A DNA stretch of 64,000 bases from Rubrivivax sp. (GTDB lineage: Bacteria > Pseudomonadota > Gammaproteobacteria > Burkholderiales > Burkholderiaceae_C): the NCBI GenBank assembly GCA_004210455.1, contig SEFA01000018.1, positions 31,802 to 95,801 on the forward strand, in the 5' to 3' direction. Shown here piece by piece: positions 27,351-36,608 of this stretch. Positions within the stretch are counted from its first letter, which is position 1, and each line of letters opens with the position of its first letter. Both the position numbers and the translations under genes were made by a program. A model generated the notes under the pieces. It searched no databases. It saw only the letters and a list, made by a program, of their open reading frames with translations, and was not told where the DNA came from.

Positions 27351-28145
27351 ATGAACATCGGCCTCTTCATCATCGGCGACGAGATCCTGTCCGGGAAGCG
27401 TCAGGACAAGCACCTGTCCAAGGTGATCGAACTGCTGAGCGCGCGCGGGCTGTCCCTGGCCTGGGCGAAGTACCTCGGCGACGACCGCGAGCACCTGATC
27501 CGCGAGTACCGCGCCGCCTTCGACAGCGGGGACCTGTTCTTCAGCTGCGGCGGCATCGGCGCGACGCCGGACGACCACACGCGGCAGGCGGCCGCGGCGG
27601 CGCTGGGCCAGCCGCTGGCCCTGCATCCCGAGGCCGCCGAACTGATCTGGCAGCGCGTCCAGCAGATGGCGGCGGAGCAGGGCACGACGCCCGAGCGCGA
27701 CCACCCCGACACGCGGCGTCGCATGGAGATGGGCGTGTTCCCGCAAGGGGCCGCCATCATCCCGAACCCGTACAACAAGATCCCCGGCTTCTCGGTCGGT
27801 CGTGCCTACTTCGTCCCCGGCTTCCCGGTGATGGCGCATCCGATGATCGAGTGGGTCCTCGACCACCTGCACGCCGACCTGCACCGCCAGGTCGGCACGC
27901 GCGAGCGCTCGCTCATCGTGCAGGGCGCGATGGAGGCCAGCCTCACGCCGCTGATGGAACGCGTCGAGGCTGACTACCCCGGCGTCAAGGTCTTCTCGCT
28001 GCCCAGCGTCGACCATCCGCAATGGGGTCGCCACATCGAACTGGGCGTCAAGGGCGACGCCGCCGCCATGGACGCCGCCTACGCCGCCCTGCGGACGGGC
28101 GTTGTCCAGTTTGGTGCCGCCATCAGCACTGAATTGGTGCGATGA
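27351..28145 (+). CDS. Molybdopterin-binding / CinA N-terminal domain protein
   Basis: A 264-residue protein consisting of the MoCF-type domain found in the N-terminus of CinA: IGLFIIGDEILSGKRQDKHLSKVIELL at the start, then FSCGGIGATPDDHTRQAAAAALG, and NPYNKIPGF followed by YFVPGFPVMAHPM. The C-terminal nicotinamide-nucleotide amidase domain of full CinA is absent, so it is a stand-alone member. These are often annotated as competence/damage-inducible proteins. The actual substrate is unknown. Located 43 bases after the EI24 gene. Confidence 0.88.
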   Translation: MNIGLFIIGDEILSGKRQDKHLSKVIELLSARGLSLAWAKYLGDDREHLIREYRAAFDSGDLFFSCGGIGATPDDHTRQAAAAALGQPLALHPEAAELIWQRVQQMAAEQGTTPERDHPDTRRRMEMGVFPQGAAIIPNPYNKIPGFSVGRAYFVPGFPVMAHPMIEWVLDHLHADLHRQVGTRERSLIVQGAMEASLTPLMERVEADYPGVKVFSLPSVDHPQWGRHIELGVKGDAAAMDAAYAALRTGVVQFGAAISTELVR

Positions 28146-28260
28146 TGCACCGAGTCGGGCGCGTGCGAGGAGCGTGTCACGGGCGGCCCGACCCCGGTCC
28201 TCTCTGATCGGCGGTTGCCGCCCCCGTCTGGCGCGTTGGGCATCAAGGGCTTGCGCGTCA

Positions 28261-28276
28261 TGCACCGCTCTGGCGC
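28261..28276 (+). promoter_or_regulatory. NtrC-type enhancer site upstream of glnA
   Basis: TGCACCGCTCTGGCGC matches the NtrC consensus GCAC-N5-TGGTGC with one difference (TGGCGC). Its centre is about 36 bases upstream of the sigma-54 -24 element, a normal enhancer spacing, and ntrB-ntrC are encoded a short way downstream. Confidence 0.65.
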
Positions 28277-28302
28277 CTGGCTGTCACCGTGCCGCCATCT
28301 GC

Positions 28303-28318
28303 TGGCATGCAAACTGCT
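28303..28318 (+). promoter_or_regulatory. Sigma-54 promoter for glnA
   Basis: TGGCATGCAAACTGCT fits the sigma-54 consensus TGGCACG-N4-TTGCW with two mismatches. The invariant GG (28304-28305) and GC (28316-28317) are separated by exactly 10 bases. Transcription would start near 28329, giving a leader of about 58 bases before the glnA ATG. Confidence 0.75.
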
Positions 28319-28386
28319 AAATCGTCCCCGCTGGGCCCTTGCCCCACGACTCTTTCTTTCTTTCCAGCCCCCTCTAGGAGTGATTG

Positions 28387-29805
28387 ATGGCCACCAAGAC
28401 CGTCGCCGACGTGATGAACCTGGTCAAGGAGCATGAAGTCAAGTTCGTTGACTTCCGCTTCACCGACACGCGCGGCAAGGAGCAGCACGTGACCGTGCCC
28501 GTCTCCCATTTCGACGAAGACAAGTTCACCGACGGCCATGCCTTCGACGGCTCCTCGATCGCCGGCTGGAAGGGCATCGAAGCGTCGGACATGCTGCTGA
28601 TCCCGGATCCGAACACGGCCAACATCGATCCGTTCTACGAAGAGCCGACGCTGATCCTGTCCTGCGACGTCATCGACCCGACCGACGGCAAGGCCTATGA
28701 GCGCGACCCGCGCTCGCTGGCCCGTCGCGCCGAGGCCTACCTGAAGTCCTCCGGCCTGGGCGACACCGCCTACTTCGGTCCGGAACCCGAGTTCTTCATC
28801 TTCGACAGCGTCCGCTGGAACGTGGACATGTCCGGCTCGTTCGTCAAGATCGAATCGGAAGAAGCCGCCTGGAACACCGGCAAGGACTACGAGCACGGCA
28901 ACAGCGGCTACCGTCCGACCGTCAAGGGCGGCTACTTCCCGGTGCCCCCGGTCGACAGCGGCCAGGACATGCGCTCGGAGATGTGCCTGATCCTGGAACA
29001 GATGGGCATCCCCGTCGAAGTCCACCACCATGAAGTGGCCAACGCCGGCCAGATGGAGATCGGCACCAAGTTCAGCTCGCTGGTCCAGCGCGCCGACTGG
29101 CTGCAGCTGCAGAAGTACATCATCCAGAACGTCGCGCACGCCTACGGCAAGACCGCCACGTTCATGCCGAAGCCCATCGTCGGCGACAACGGCTCGGGCA
29201 TGCACGTCCACCAGTCGGTCTGGAAGGACGGCAAGAACCTGTTCGCCGGTGACGGCTATGCCGGCCTGAGCGACTTCGCGCTGTACTACATCGGCGGCAT
29301 CATCAAGCACGCCCGCGCGCTGAACGCCATCACCAACCCGGGGACCAACTCGTACAAGCGTCTGGTGCCCGGGTTCGAAGCCCCGGTGAAGCTGGCCTAC
29401 TCGGCCAAGAACCGCTCGGCCTCGATCCGCATCCCGTACGTGGCGAACCCCAAGGGCCGCCGCATCGAGGCGCGTTTCCCGGATCCCTCGGCCAACCCGT
29501 ACCTGGCCTTCGCGGCCCTGCTGATGGCCGGCCTGGACGGCGTGGAAAACAAGATCCATCCGGGCGAAGCCGCCACCAAGGACCTGTACCACCTGCCGCC
29601 GGAAGAAGACGCGAAGATCCCGACCGTCTGCCACTCGCTGGACCAGGCGCTGGAGTATCTGGACAAGGACCGCGCGTTCCTGACCAAGGGCGGCGTGTTC
29701 ACCGATAGCTTCATCGATGCCTACATCGAGCTGAAGATGCAGGAAGTCCAGCGCTTCCGCATGACCACCCACCCGGTCGAGTTCGACATGTACTACTCGC
29801 TGTGA
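28387..29805 (+). CDS. glnA: Glutamine synthetase, type I
   Basis: ATP-dependent conversion of glutamate and ammonia to glutamine. The 472 residues have the GSI features: [35 protein letters not shown], the [10 protein letters not shown] segment and the adenylylation site [10 protein letters not shown] with Tyr at 401, which marks the beta-type enzyme regulated by GlnE. AGGAG precedes the ATG at 28387. Expression is probably nitrogen-controlled, since an NtrC site and a sigma-54 promoter lie just upstream and a strong terminator follows. ntrB and ntrC lie downstream. Confidence 0.98.
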   Translation: MATKTVADVMNLVKEHEVKFVDFRFTDTRGKEQHVTVPVSHFDEDKFTDGHAFDGSSIAGWKGIEASDMLLIPDPNTANIDPFYEEPTLILSCDVIDPTDGKAYERDPRSLARRAEAYLKSSGLGDTAYFGPEPEFFIFDSVRWNVDMSGSFVKIESEEAAWNTGKDYEHGNSGYRPTVKGGYFPVPPVDSGQDMRSEMCLILEQMGIPVEVHHHEVANAGQMEIGTKFSSLVQRADWLQLQKYIIQNVAHAYGKTATFMPKPIVGDNGSGMHVHQSVWKDGKNLFAGDGYAGLSDFALYYIGGIIKHARALNAITNPGTNSYKRLVPGFEAPVKLAYSAKNRSASIRIPYVANPKGRRIEARFPDPSANPYLAFAALLMAGLDGVENKIHPGEAATKDLYHLPPEEDAKIPTVCHSLDQALEYLDKDRAFLTKGGVFTDSFIDAYIELKMQEVQRFRMTTHPVEFDMYYSL

Positions 29806-29872
29806 TCGTCCGCGCGGAGTGCGCCATGACCGCTTCGGCACGGCCCGCTCCGCACGTTCGTCGCATCGCACA

Positions 29873-29901
29873 GGGACGGCTCGCGCCGTCCCTTTTCTTT
29901 T
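29873..29901 (+). terminator. Rho-independent terminator after glnA
   Basis: GGGACGGC and GCCGTCCC form an 8-bp GC-rich stem around a TCGC loop, followed by TTTTCTTTT. It lies 67 bases after the glnA stop and separates glnA from the DUF4124 and ntrB-ntrC genes. Confidence 0.92.
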
Positions 29902-30039
29902 GCCTTCTCCGCAGCGCCGTGTCGGCACTTCCACACTCGAACACCTGGCAACAGCGCGTGAGCGCACGCTCTCGCCCGGGCGTGACCGATTGCGTCACAA
30001 TGCTTGACGACTCTGGTCAGTTGGAAGCAGGGAATGCAG

Positions 30040-30576
30040 ATGACGCTGCAGCACAAGCGGGTGGGACGTTCTTGGTTGGCGACGATGCTGACCGCCATGG
30101 TGGGCATGGCGGCCGGGCAGGCGTCGGCACAGGGCGTGGTGTATCGCTGCCCCGGTCCGCCGGTGCTGTACACCGACGCGATCTCCGCCAAGGAAGCCGC
30201 CGACAAAGGCTGCCGCAGCATCGAGGGCACGCCGATCTCGGTGATCGCACCCATCAAGCCGCGTCCGGCGACGACCGCCGCGCCCACCTCGGGCTCGGGA
30301 GGTCAAGGTGACCTCAAGGTCGACGGCAAGGAACAGCGCGTGCGCGACGACGACCGCCGCCGCATCCTCGAGCAGGAGCTGCGCGACGCGGAAAGCAAGC
30401 TCGCCAAGGCCCAGCAGGAATACAACGGCGGCCAGCCCGAGCGCCGCGGCGACGAACGCAATTACCAGAAGTACCTGGACCGCACGACCGAGCTCAAGGC
30501 TTCGGTCTCGCGCCAGGAGGCCGACGTCCAGGCCATCAAGCGCGAGCTCGCCAAGCTGCCGCCGCCCAACCTCTGA
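30040..30576 (+). CDS. Exported DUF4124-type protein with coiled-coil C-terminus
   Basis: A 178-residue protein with a signal peptide (about 10-30, ending near ASAQ), then a short DUF4124-like domain (GVVYRCPGPPVLYTDAISAKEAADKGC) containing two cysteines that may pair. Next come a Pro/Thr/Ala linker and a highly charged helical region (about 100-175) likely to form a coiled coil. Function is unknown. Proteins of this type commonly sit between glnA and ntrB in Burkholderiales, so its place here looks ordinary. ATGs at 30034 and 30040 are both possible; AGGGA spacing favours 30040. Confidence 0.75.
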   Translation: MTLQHKRVGRSWLATMLTAMVGMAAGQASAQGVVYRCPGPPVLYTDAISAKEAADKGCRSIEGTPISVIAPIKPRPATTAAPTSGSGGQGDLKVDGKEQRVRDDDRRRILEQELRDAESKLAKAQQEYNGGQPERRGDERNYQKYLDRTTELKASVSRQEADVQAIKRELAKLPPPNL

Positions 30577-30645
30577 TCGAGGAACGGCGGGCCGGGCCGC
30601 CCAGGCCGGGGTGTCGCGCGACGATGGCGACACGAGCGACACCGC

Positions 30646-31788
30646 ATGAAGACGCCCGCCCCCGTTTCACGGAACCCACCCGACGCGCACAACGCGCACA
30701 ACGCGCACAACGCGCACAACGCGCAGTACGCCTGCTTCGACCTGCTCGCGACCCTGGTCGCCGTGGTCCGCGCTGACGGCACCTGCGAGTTCGCCAACAC
30801 GGCCGTCGAGACGCTGTTCAACCTGCCGCGACGCGCGGTCCAGGGCAGCAACCTGCTCGAATGGTTCATCGACACCGGCCGTGTCGTCGAAGCGCTCGAG
30901 GAGGTGAGCCGCAACGCGTTCTCGAGTTCGCGATTCGACGCGACCATCCGCCGTGGTCCGCGCACGCATGACGACCTGCTGCCGGTGCACGTGATCGTCA
31001 GCCAGACCGACGATCCGCAGCGGCTGGTGATCGAGCTGATCGAGAACGCGCAGCAGACGCGCCAGGACCGCGAGGAGCGCAACCTCGACCAGGTCCACGC
31101 GACCAAGGAATTGACGCGCAACCTCGCGCACGAGATCAAGAATCCGCTGGGCGGCATCCGCGGCGCGGCGCAGCTGCTGGCGCTGGAGCTGCAGCCGACC
31201 GACCTGTGGCCGGAGCTCGAGGAGTACACCGAGGTCATCATCCACGAGGCCGACCGGCTGCAGTCGCTGGTGGACCGGCTGCTCGCGCCGCACCGGCGCG
31301 CGCAGGTGGTGGGCGACGTCAACATCCACGAGGTCTGCGAGCGGGTGCGCTCGCTGGTGCTGGCGCAGTACCCGCGCGGGCTGACGATGATCCGCGACTA
31401 CGACATCTCGCTGCCCGATTTCCGGGGCGATCGCGAGCAGCTGATCCAGGCGGTGCTCAACATCGTCCAGAACGCCGCGCAGGCGCTGCATGAGCGTATC
31501 CATGCGGGCGATGCCTTCATCGCCCTGCGCACACGCGTGGCCCGGCAGGTGACCATCGGCAAGCAGCGGTGGCGCTTGGCATTGGAATTGCATATCGAAG
31601 ACAACGGCCCGGGCGTGCCCGAAGAGATCAAGGACCGCATCTTCTTTCCGCTGGTATCAGGGAGGGATGGCGGTTCCGGTCTCGGGCTGACGCTGGCGCA
31701 GACGATCGCCCAACAGCACCAGGGGATGATCGATTGCGACAGCCAGCCGGGTCGGACCGATTTCCGAATCACCCTGCCTTTGCCTTGA
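30646..31788 (+). CDS. ntrB: Nitrogen regulation sensor histidine kinase NtrB
   Basis: A 380-residue soluble kinase/phosphatase for NtrC, controlled by PII. It has a PAS domain (about 28-135), a dimerisation/phosphoacceptor domain with H162 in RNLAHEIKNPLGGIRGAAQLL, and an ATPase domain with VLNIVQNAAQAL, IEDNGPGVP and GGSGLGLTLAQ. The N-terminus begins with four direct copies of a 9-base unit encoding Ala-His-Asn (see the repeat entry). ntrC follows 42 bases later with an AGGGGAG-type ribosome binding site. Confidence 0.96.
   Translation: MKTPAPVSRNPPDAHNAHNAHNAHNAQYACFDLLATLVAVVRADGTCEFANTAVETLFNLPRRAVQGSNLLEWFIDTGRVVEALEEVSRNAFSSSRFDATIRRGPRTHDDLLPVHVIVSQTDDPQRLVIELIENAQQTRQDREERNLDQVHATKELTRNLAHEIKNPLGGIRGAAQLLALELQPTDLWPELEEYTEVIIHEADRLQSLVDRLLAPHRRAQVVGDVNIHEVCERVRSLVLAQYPRGLTMIRDYDISLPDFRGDREQLIQAVLNIVQNAAQALHERIHAGDAFIALRTRVARQVTIGKQRWRLALELHIEDNGPGVPEEIKDRIFFPLVSGRDGGSGLGLTLAQTIAQQHQGMIDCDSQPGRTDFRITLPLP
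30685..30720 (+). repeat. Four 9-bp in-frame tandem repeats at the start of ntrB
   Basis: GCGCACAAC is repeated four times without interruption, encoding (Ala-His-Asn)4 near the NtrB N-terminus, before the PAS domain. A fifth partial unit (GCGCAGTAC) follows. Because the unit is a multiple of three, copy-number change would lengthen or shorten the protein without a frameshift. Confidence 0.9.
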
Positions 31789-31830
31789 GCCGCGGCCACA
31801 AGCCGACAACAAGGGAAAGGGGAGCCATAG

Positions 31831-33324
<1,494 letters not shown>

Positions 33325-33336
33325 GCCGCGGGGTGG

Positions 33337-33357
33337 ATTGCGGGTCAAGCCCGCAAT
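33337..33357. repeat. REP-like palindrome, family A, copy 1
   Basis: ATTGCGGG-TCAAG-CCCGCAAT is an 8-bp perfect inverted repeat around 5 bases, 12 bases after the ntrC stop. Copies with the same sequence, in either orientation, occur at 57859-57879 and 60834-60854. It is the leftmost member of the palindromic families that populate the rest of the window. Confidence 0.85.
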
Positions 33358-33383
33358 GACAGGCATGGGGGATGGCAACATAG

Positions 33384-33579
33384 GGCTGTCATCACGGGCT
33401 CGACCCGGGATCCATACGGACCCGGGTCACGCGCATTGGGCTGTCATCCCGGGCTCGACCCGGGATCCATACGGCCCCGGGTCACGCGCATTTGGCTGTC
33501 ATCCCGGGCTTGACCCGGGATCCATACGGCCCCGGGTCACGCACATTTGGCTGTCATCCCGGGCTTGACCCGGGATCCA
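33384..33579. repeat. 55-bp tandem repeat array (3.5 copies)
   Basis: Units begin with GGCTGTCAT at 33384, 33439, 33494 and 33549, an exact 55-base period. The fourth unit stops after 31 bases, just before the xth stop codon. Each unit contains the palindrome ATCCCGGG-CTCGA or CTTGA-CCCGGGAT followed by a CCATACGG...CCCGGGTCACGC segment. The first copy has one change (ATCACGGG). Later copies are nearly identical, suggesting recent expansion by slippage or recombination. The array fills most of the gap between the convergent ntrC and xth genes. Confidence 0.92.
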
Positions 33580-33585
33580 CGCTCC

Positions 33586-34365
33586 CTACCCCAATTCCAC
33601 CGTCACCGGCGCATGATCGCTCGGCTTCTCCCATTTCCTGGGAACGCGATCGATGCTGCAACCCTTCACCATCGCCTTCACCGGCTCGCTCACCAGGATG
33701 TGGTCGATGCGCAGCCCGCGGTTCTTCTGGTAGCCGAGCATCCGGTAGTCCCACCAGCTGAAGCTCTTCTCCGGCTGCTCGAACAGGCGGAAGCTGTCCA
33801 CCAGCCCCAGCTCCAGCAGCTTGCGGAAGTGGTCGCGCTCCTCGGTGGTGTGGTGGATGGTCTCGCGCAGGCCCTCGGGGTCGAACGAATCGCGGTCTTC
33901 CGGCGCGATGTTGAAGTCGCCCACCAGCACCAGGCGCGGGTGGTGCGCCAGCTCCTCGCGCAGGTAGTCGCGCAGCCCGCGCAGCCACGACATCTTGTAG
34001 TCGAACTTCTCCGTGCCCGGCGCCTGGCCGTTCACGAAGTAGCCGTTCACGAGGCGCAGGTCGCCCGCGGGCGTCTCAACCGTCAGCGACAGCAGCCGCG
34101 AGCTGTCGTCCTCGAAGCCGACGATGTTCTTCACCACGTCGCGCACGGGGAAGCGGCTCAGCACCGCGACGCCGTTGTACGTCTTCTGCCCGAACACCGC
34201 GCAGTGCTCGTAGCCGCTGGAGCGGAGCACGTCCAGCGGGAACTTGTCGTCGGTGAGTTTCAGTTCCTGGATGCACAGCACGTCCACGGGATTCGCCTTC
34301 GTCCAGTCCAGCACGTGCTGCAGGCGGGCGGCAAGGGAGTTGACGTTCCAGGTGGTGATCTTCAT
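33586..34365 (-). CDS. xth: Exodeoxyribonuclease III family AP endonuclease
   Basis: A 259-residue Mg-dependent nuclease of the exonuclease III family, which repairs abasic and 3-prime-blocked DNA ends. Visible signatures: NVNSL near the start, the metal-binding Glu at 34 in IQELKL, NGYFVNG, LVGDFNIAPEDRD and the C-terminal SDHAPV with the catalytic His. ATG 34365 begins the family motif KITTWNVNS. The longer frame upstream runs into a palindromic repeat and is rejected. The gene converges on ntrC across the tandem array. Confidence 0.95.
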   Translation of the reverse strand: MKITTWNVNSLAARLQHVLDWTKANPVDVLCIQELKLTDDKFPLDVLRSSGYEHCAVFGQKTYNGVAVLSRFPVRDVVKNIVGFEDDSSRLLSLTVETPAGDLRLVNGYFVNGQAPGTEKFDYKMSWLRGLRDYLREELAHHPRLVLVGDFNIAPEDRDSFDPEGLRETIHHTTEERDHFRKLLELGLVDSFRLFEQPEKSFSWWDYRMLGYQKNRGLRIDHILVSEPVKAMVKGCSIDRVPRKWEKPSDHAPVTVELG

Positions 34366-34368
34366 ACG

Positions 34369-34401
34369 CGTCGTTCCCGCGCCGGCGGGAACCCAGGGCA
34401 T
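34369..34401. repeat. REP-like palindrome, family B (single half)
   Basis: CGTTCCCGCGCCGGCGGGAA followed by CCCAGGGCATCC matches the CCCCGC-nn-GCGGGG plus CCAGGG elements seen at 42131-42210, 49588-49677, 54770-54873 and 57746-57774. It sits directly upstream of xth. Confidence 0.7.
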
Positions 34402-34441
34402 CCATTCATCTTGCCGGCGATTCTAGTGAGGCCGCCGCCAG

Positions 34442-34458
34442 CTTAATCTGCTCTTAAG
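34442..34458 (+). promoter_or_regulatory. PmrA-like box upstream of the five-gene operon
   Basis: CTTAATCTGCTCTTAAG is CTTAAT-N5-CTTAAG, matching the direct-repeat consensus for PmrA/BasR-type response regulators (HTTAAD-N5-HTTAAD). It is also part of a 7-bp palindrome (AGCTTAA-N7-TTAAGCT, 34440-34460). It stands out as AT-rich in an otherwise GC-rich gap, 61 bases before the first start codon of the operon. No pmrAB genes are in the window. The match is by eye only. Confidence 0.5.
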
Positions 34459-34518
34459 CTCCCCGGCCCAGCATCCGTCCCAGCGCGCATGAGCCATGCC
34501 GCGCAGGAGGATTTGGGA

Positions 34519-35157
34519 ATGGGATTGCCTTATGCGCGCGGCGCCGCGCCGCCTGCCGTGACGGCCGACGGCAGCACCTTCTCGGTGCACCCGGTCCACG
34601 ACCCCCGCCGGCGTGCCGTGGAGGAGTTCATCGCCCGCGTGTACGCCCGCCACTACGGCGCCACCGTCACGCATTTCGCCCCCGTGCTCGTGAGCCTGCG
34701 TGATCCCGACGGCGGCATCGCCGCGGCCGCGGGCTATCGCGGCGCCGGAGCGGAACGCCTGTTCCTCGAACGCTACCTCGAAGCGCCCGTGGAGGCCGTG
34801 CTGGGCGCGCATGCGCGCCGCGCGCCCGCGCGCAGCGAGGTGGTGGAGATCGGCCACCTGGCCGCGGGGCGCGCCGGCGCCGGCCGCAGCCTGATGTTCG
34901 CGCTCGGCCCGCATCTCGCGCAGGAGAACTTCCGCTGGGCGGTGGCCACCCTCACGCAGGAGTTGCGCCTGCTCATGTCCCGCATGGGCATCACGCCGCT
35001 GGCGCTGGGCTCCGCCGATCCCGCCCGGCTGGGCGAGGACGCCGCGCTCTGGGGCAGCTACTACGATCACGCGCCGCTGGTGCTGGCCGGCGAACTGCAG
35101 CCTGCATTGCGCCGCCTGGCGCGGCGCGGCGCTTCGGCCGGGAGCGAGCCGGCATGA
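34519..35157 (+). CDS. Thermostable hemolysin family protein (GNAT-like)
   Basis: The 212-residue protein resembles the T_hemolysin family: an N-terminal DPRRRAVEEFIARVYARHYGA segment, FAPVLVSLRD, a RLFLERYLEAPVE strand-helix, the diagnostic EIGHLAAGRAGAGRSL and a C-terminal DPARLGEDAALWGSYYDHAPLV. Despite the name, the fold resembles acyltransferases, so acyl transfer is as likely as haemolysis. ATG 34519 has an AGGAGG 8 bases upstream, whereas the ATG at 34489 does not. First gene of a five-gene operon; its stop overlaps the next start (ATGA). Confidence 0.78.
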   Translation: MGLPYARGAAPPAVTADGSTFSVHPVHDPRRRAVEEFIARVYARHYGATVTHFAPVLVSLRDPDGGIAAAAGYRGAGAERLFLERYLEAPVEAVLGAHARRAPARSEVVEIGHLAAGRAGAGRSLMFALGPHLAQENFRWAVATLTQELRLLMSRMGITPLALGSADPARLGEDAALWGSYYDHAPLVLAGELQPALRRLARRGASAGSEPA

Positions 35158-36608
35158 GCATTGCACTGGAAGCACCGGGCGTCTCCTGGAGCCGCGACAC
35201 GCTGGATGCGACGGTGGCTGCTTTCGCGCAGCAGTTGCGCACCAAGGGCACGCGCGTGCTGGCGACCCTGCTGGACAACGGCCCGGCCTGGGTGATCGCC
35301 GATGCGGCGGCGCTGGCGGCCGGCGTGGTGCATGTGCCGCTGCCCGTCTTCTTCACGCCGCAGCAAGTCGCGCATGCGCTGCGCAGCGCGGGCGTGGATG
35401 CCGTGCTGGCCGCTCCCGCAGCCGCCGTCCAGTGGCCAGGGCTTCCGCGCGAGGAATGCGTGCTGGCGAACGAGCCGTGCGCGCTGCTGGCGCTGCCCGC
35501 TGCTGCCGTGCCGCTGCCCGCGGGCACGGCCAAGATCACCTTCACCTCCGGCACCACCGGCACGCCCAAGGGCGTGTGCCTGCGCGCCGATGGCATGCAG
35601 GCCGTGGCCGATGGCCTGGTGCAGGCGCTCGCGCCGCTGGACATCCGCCGGCACCTGTGCGTGCTGCCGCTGGCCGTGCTGCTGGAGAACATCGCCGGCG
35701 TGCTGGCGCCGCTCACGCGCGGCGCCACCGTCGTCGTGCCGCCGCTGGGCGAACTGGGGCTCGCGGGTTCGTCGGGCTTCGATCCCGCCGTGTTCGACGC
35801 CGCCGTGCGCCGCCATCGACCCGACAGCATCATCCTGTTGCCGCAGATGCTGCGCGCCTGGACGGCCTGGCTGCAGCACGCCGGGCTGCGCGCGCCCGAC
35901 TCGCTGAAGATGGCTGCCGTGGGCGGCGCAGCCGTCGGCGCGCGCCTGGTGGACGCCGCGCGCGCCGTGGGCATCCCGGCCCATGAAGGCTACGGCCTGT
36001 CCGAAGGCGCATCGGTGCAGACGCTCAACCTGCCCGGCGCCGACCTGCCCGGCAGCGCCGGTCGTCCCTTGCCGCATGCGCGCGTGCGCATCGCTGCTGA
36101 CGGCGAGATCGAAGTGGCCGGCGCCCTGATGGCCGGCTACCTCGGTGATCCTTCTCCCGTGCCCGCGTGGTGGCCCACCGGCGACCTGGGCAGCATCGAC
36201 GCCGAGGGCTTCGTGCACGTGCGCGGGCGCAAGAAGCACGTGCTGATCACAGGCTTCGGCCGCAACGTGTCGCCCGAGTGGGTCGAGACCGCGCTGCGAT
36301 CCGAGCCGGCGATCGGCCAGGCCGTCGTCTTCGGCGAAGGCCAGGCGGCGCTCAGCGCCGTGCTGTGGCCGCTGCAGGCGGAGTTGCCCGACGCCGCACT
36401 GGCCCAGGCCGTGGCCGCTGCGAACCGCGCGCTGCCGGACTACGCCCGCATCCTCCACTGGGTGCGCGCCCGCGCACCCTTCCGTGCCGATGCCGGCATG
36501 GCCACTGCCAACGGCCGGCCGCAACGCGCCGCCATCCAGTCGCTGCACGCCGACGCGCTCGGCTTCGCAGGGGCTACCGAAAAAGGAAACCATGCGCTTC
36601 TTTCCTGA
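35154..36608 (+). CDS. AMP-forming acyl-CoA synthetase-like ligase
   Basis: The 484-residue adenylate-forming enzyme has the P-loop motif TSGTTGTPKG (131-140), AAVGGAAVG, EGYGLSEG, PTGDLGSIDAEGF and the hinge RGRKKHVLITGFGRNVSPEWVE. It is shorter than typical fatty acyl-CoA synthetases (about 550), and the C-terminal motif reads TANGRPQR, with Arg where the catalytic adenylation Lys is normally found. It may activate a fatty acid for the neighbouring oxidase and reductase. It begins in an ATGA overlap with the preceding gene and ends inside the next. Confidence 0.87.
   Translation: MSIALEAPGVSWSRDTLDATVAAFAQQLRTKGTRVLATLLDNGPAWVIADAAALAAGVVHVPLPVFFTPQQVAHALRSAGVDAVLAAPAAAVQWPGLPREECVLANEPCALLALPAAAVPLPAGTAKITFTSGTTGTPKGVCLRADGMQAVADGLVQALAPLDIRRHLCVLPLAVLLENIAGVLAPLTRGATVVVPPLGELGLAGSSGFDPAVFDAAVRRHRPDSIILLPQMLRAWTAWLQHAGLRAPDSLKMAAVGGAAVGARLVDAARAVGIPAHEGYGLSEGASVQTLNLPGADLPGSAGRPLPHARVRIAADGEIEVAGALMAGYLGDPSPVPAWWPTGDLGSIDAEGFVHVRGRKKHVLITGFGRNVSPEWVETALRSEPAIGQAVVFGEGQAALSAVLWPLQAELPDAALAQAVAAANRALPDYARILHWVRARAPFRADAGMATANGRPQRAAIQSLHADALGFAGATEKGNHALLS

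Noticed and set aside
33338..33568. A 76-codon frame through the tandem repeat array
   Set aside because: It only translates the repeats; no ribosome binding site and no non-repeat content.
33384..33579. Possible CRISPR array
   Set aside because: Direct repeats are contiguous at a 55-base period with no unique spacers, each unit is itself a palindrome, and no cas gene is present.
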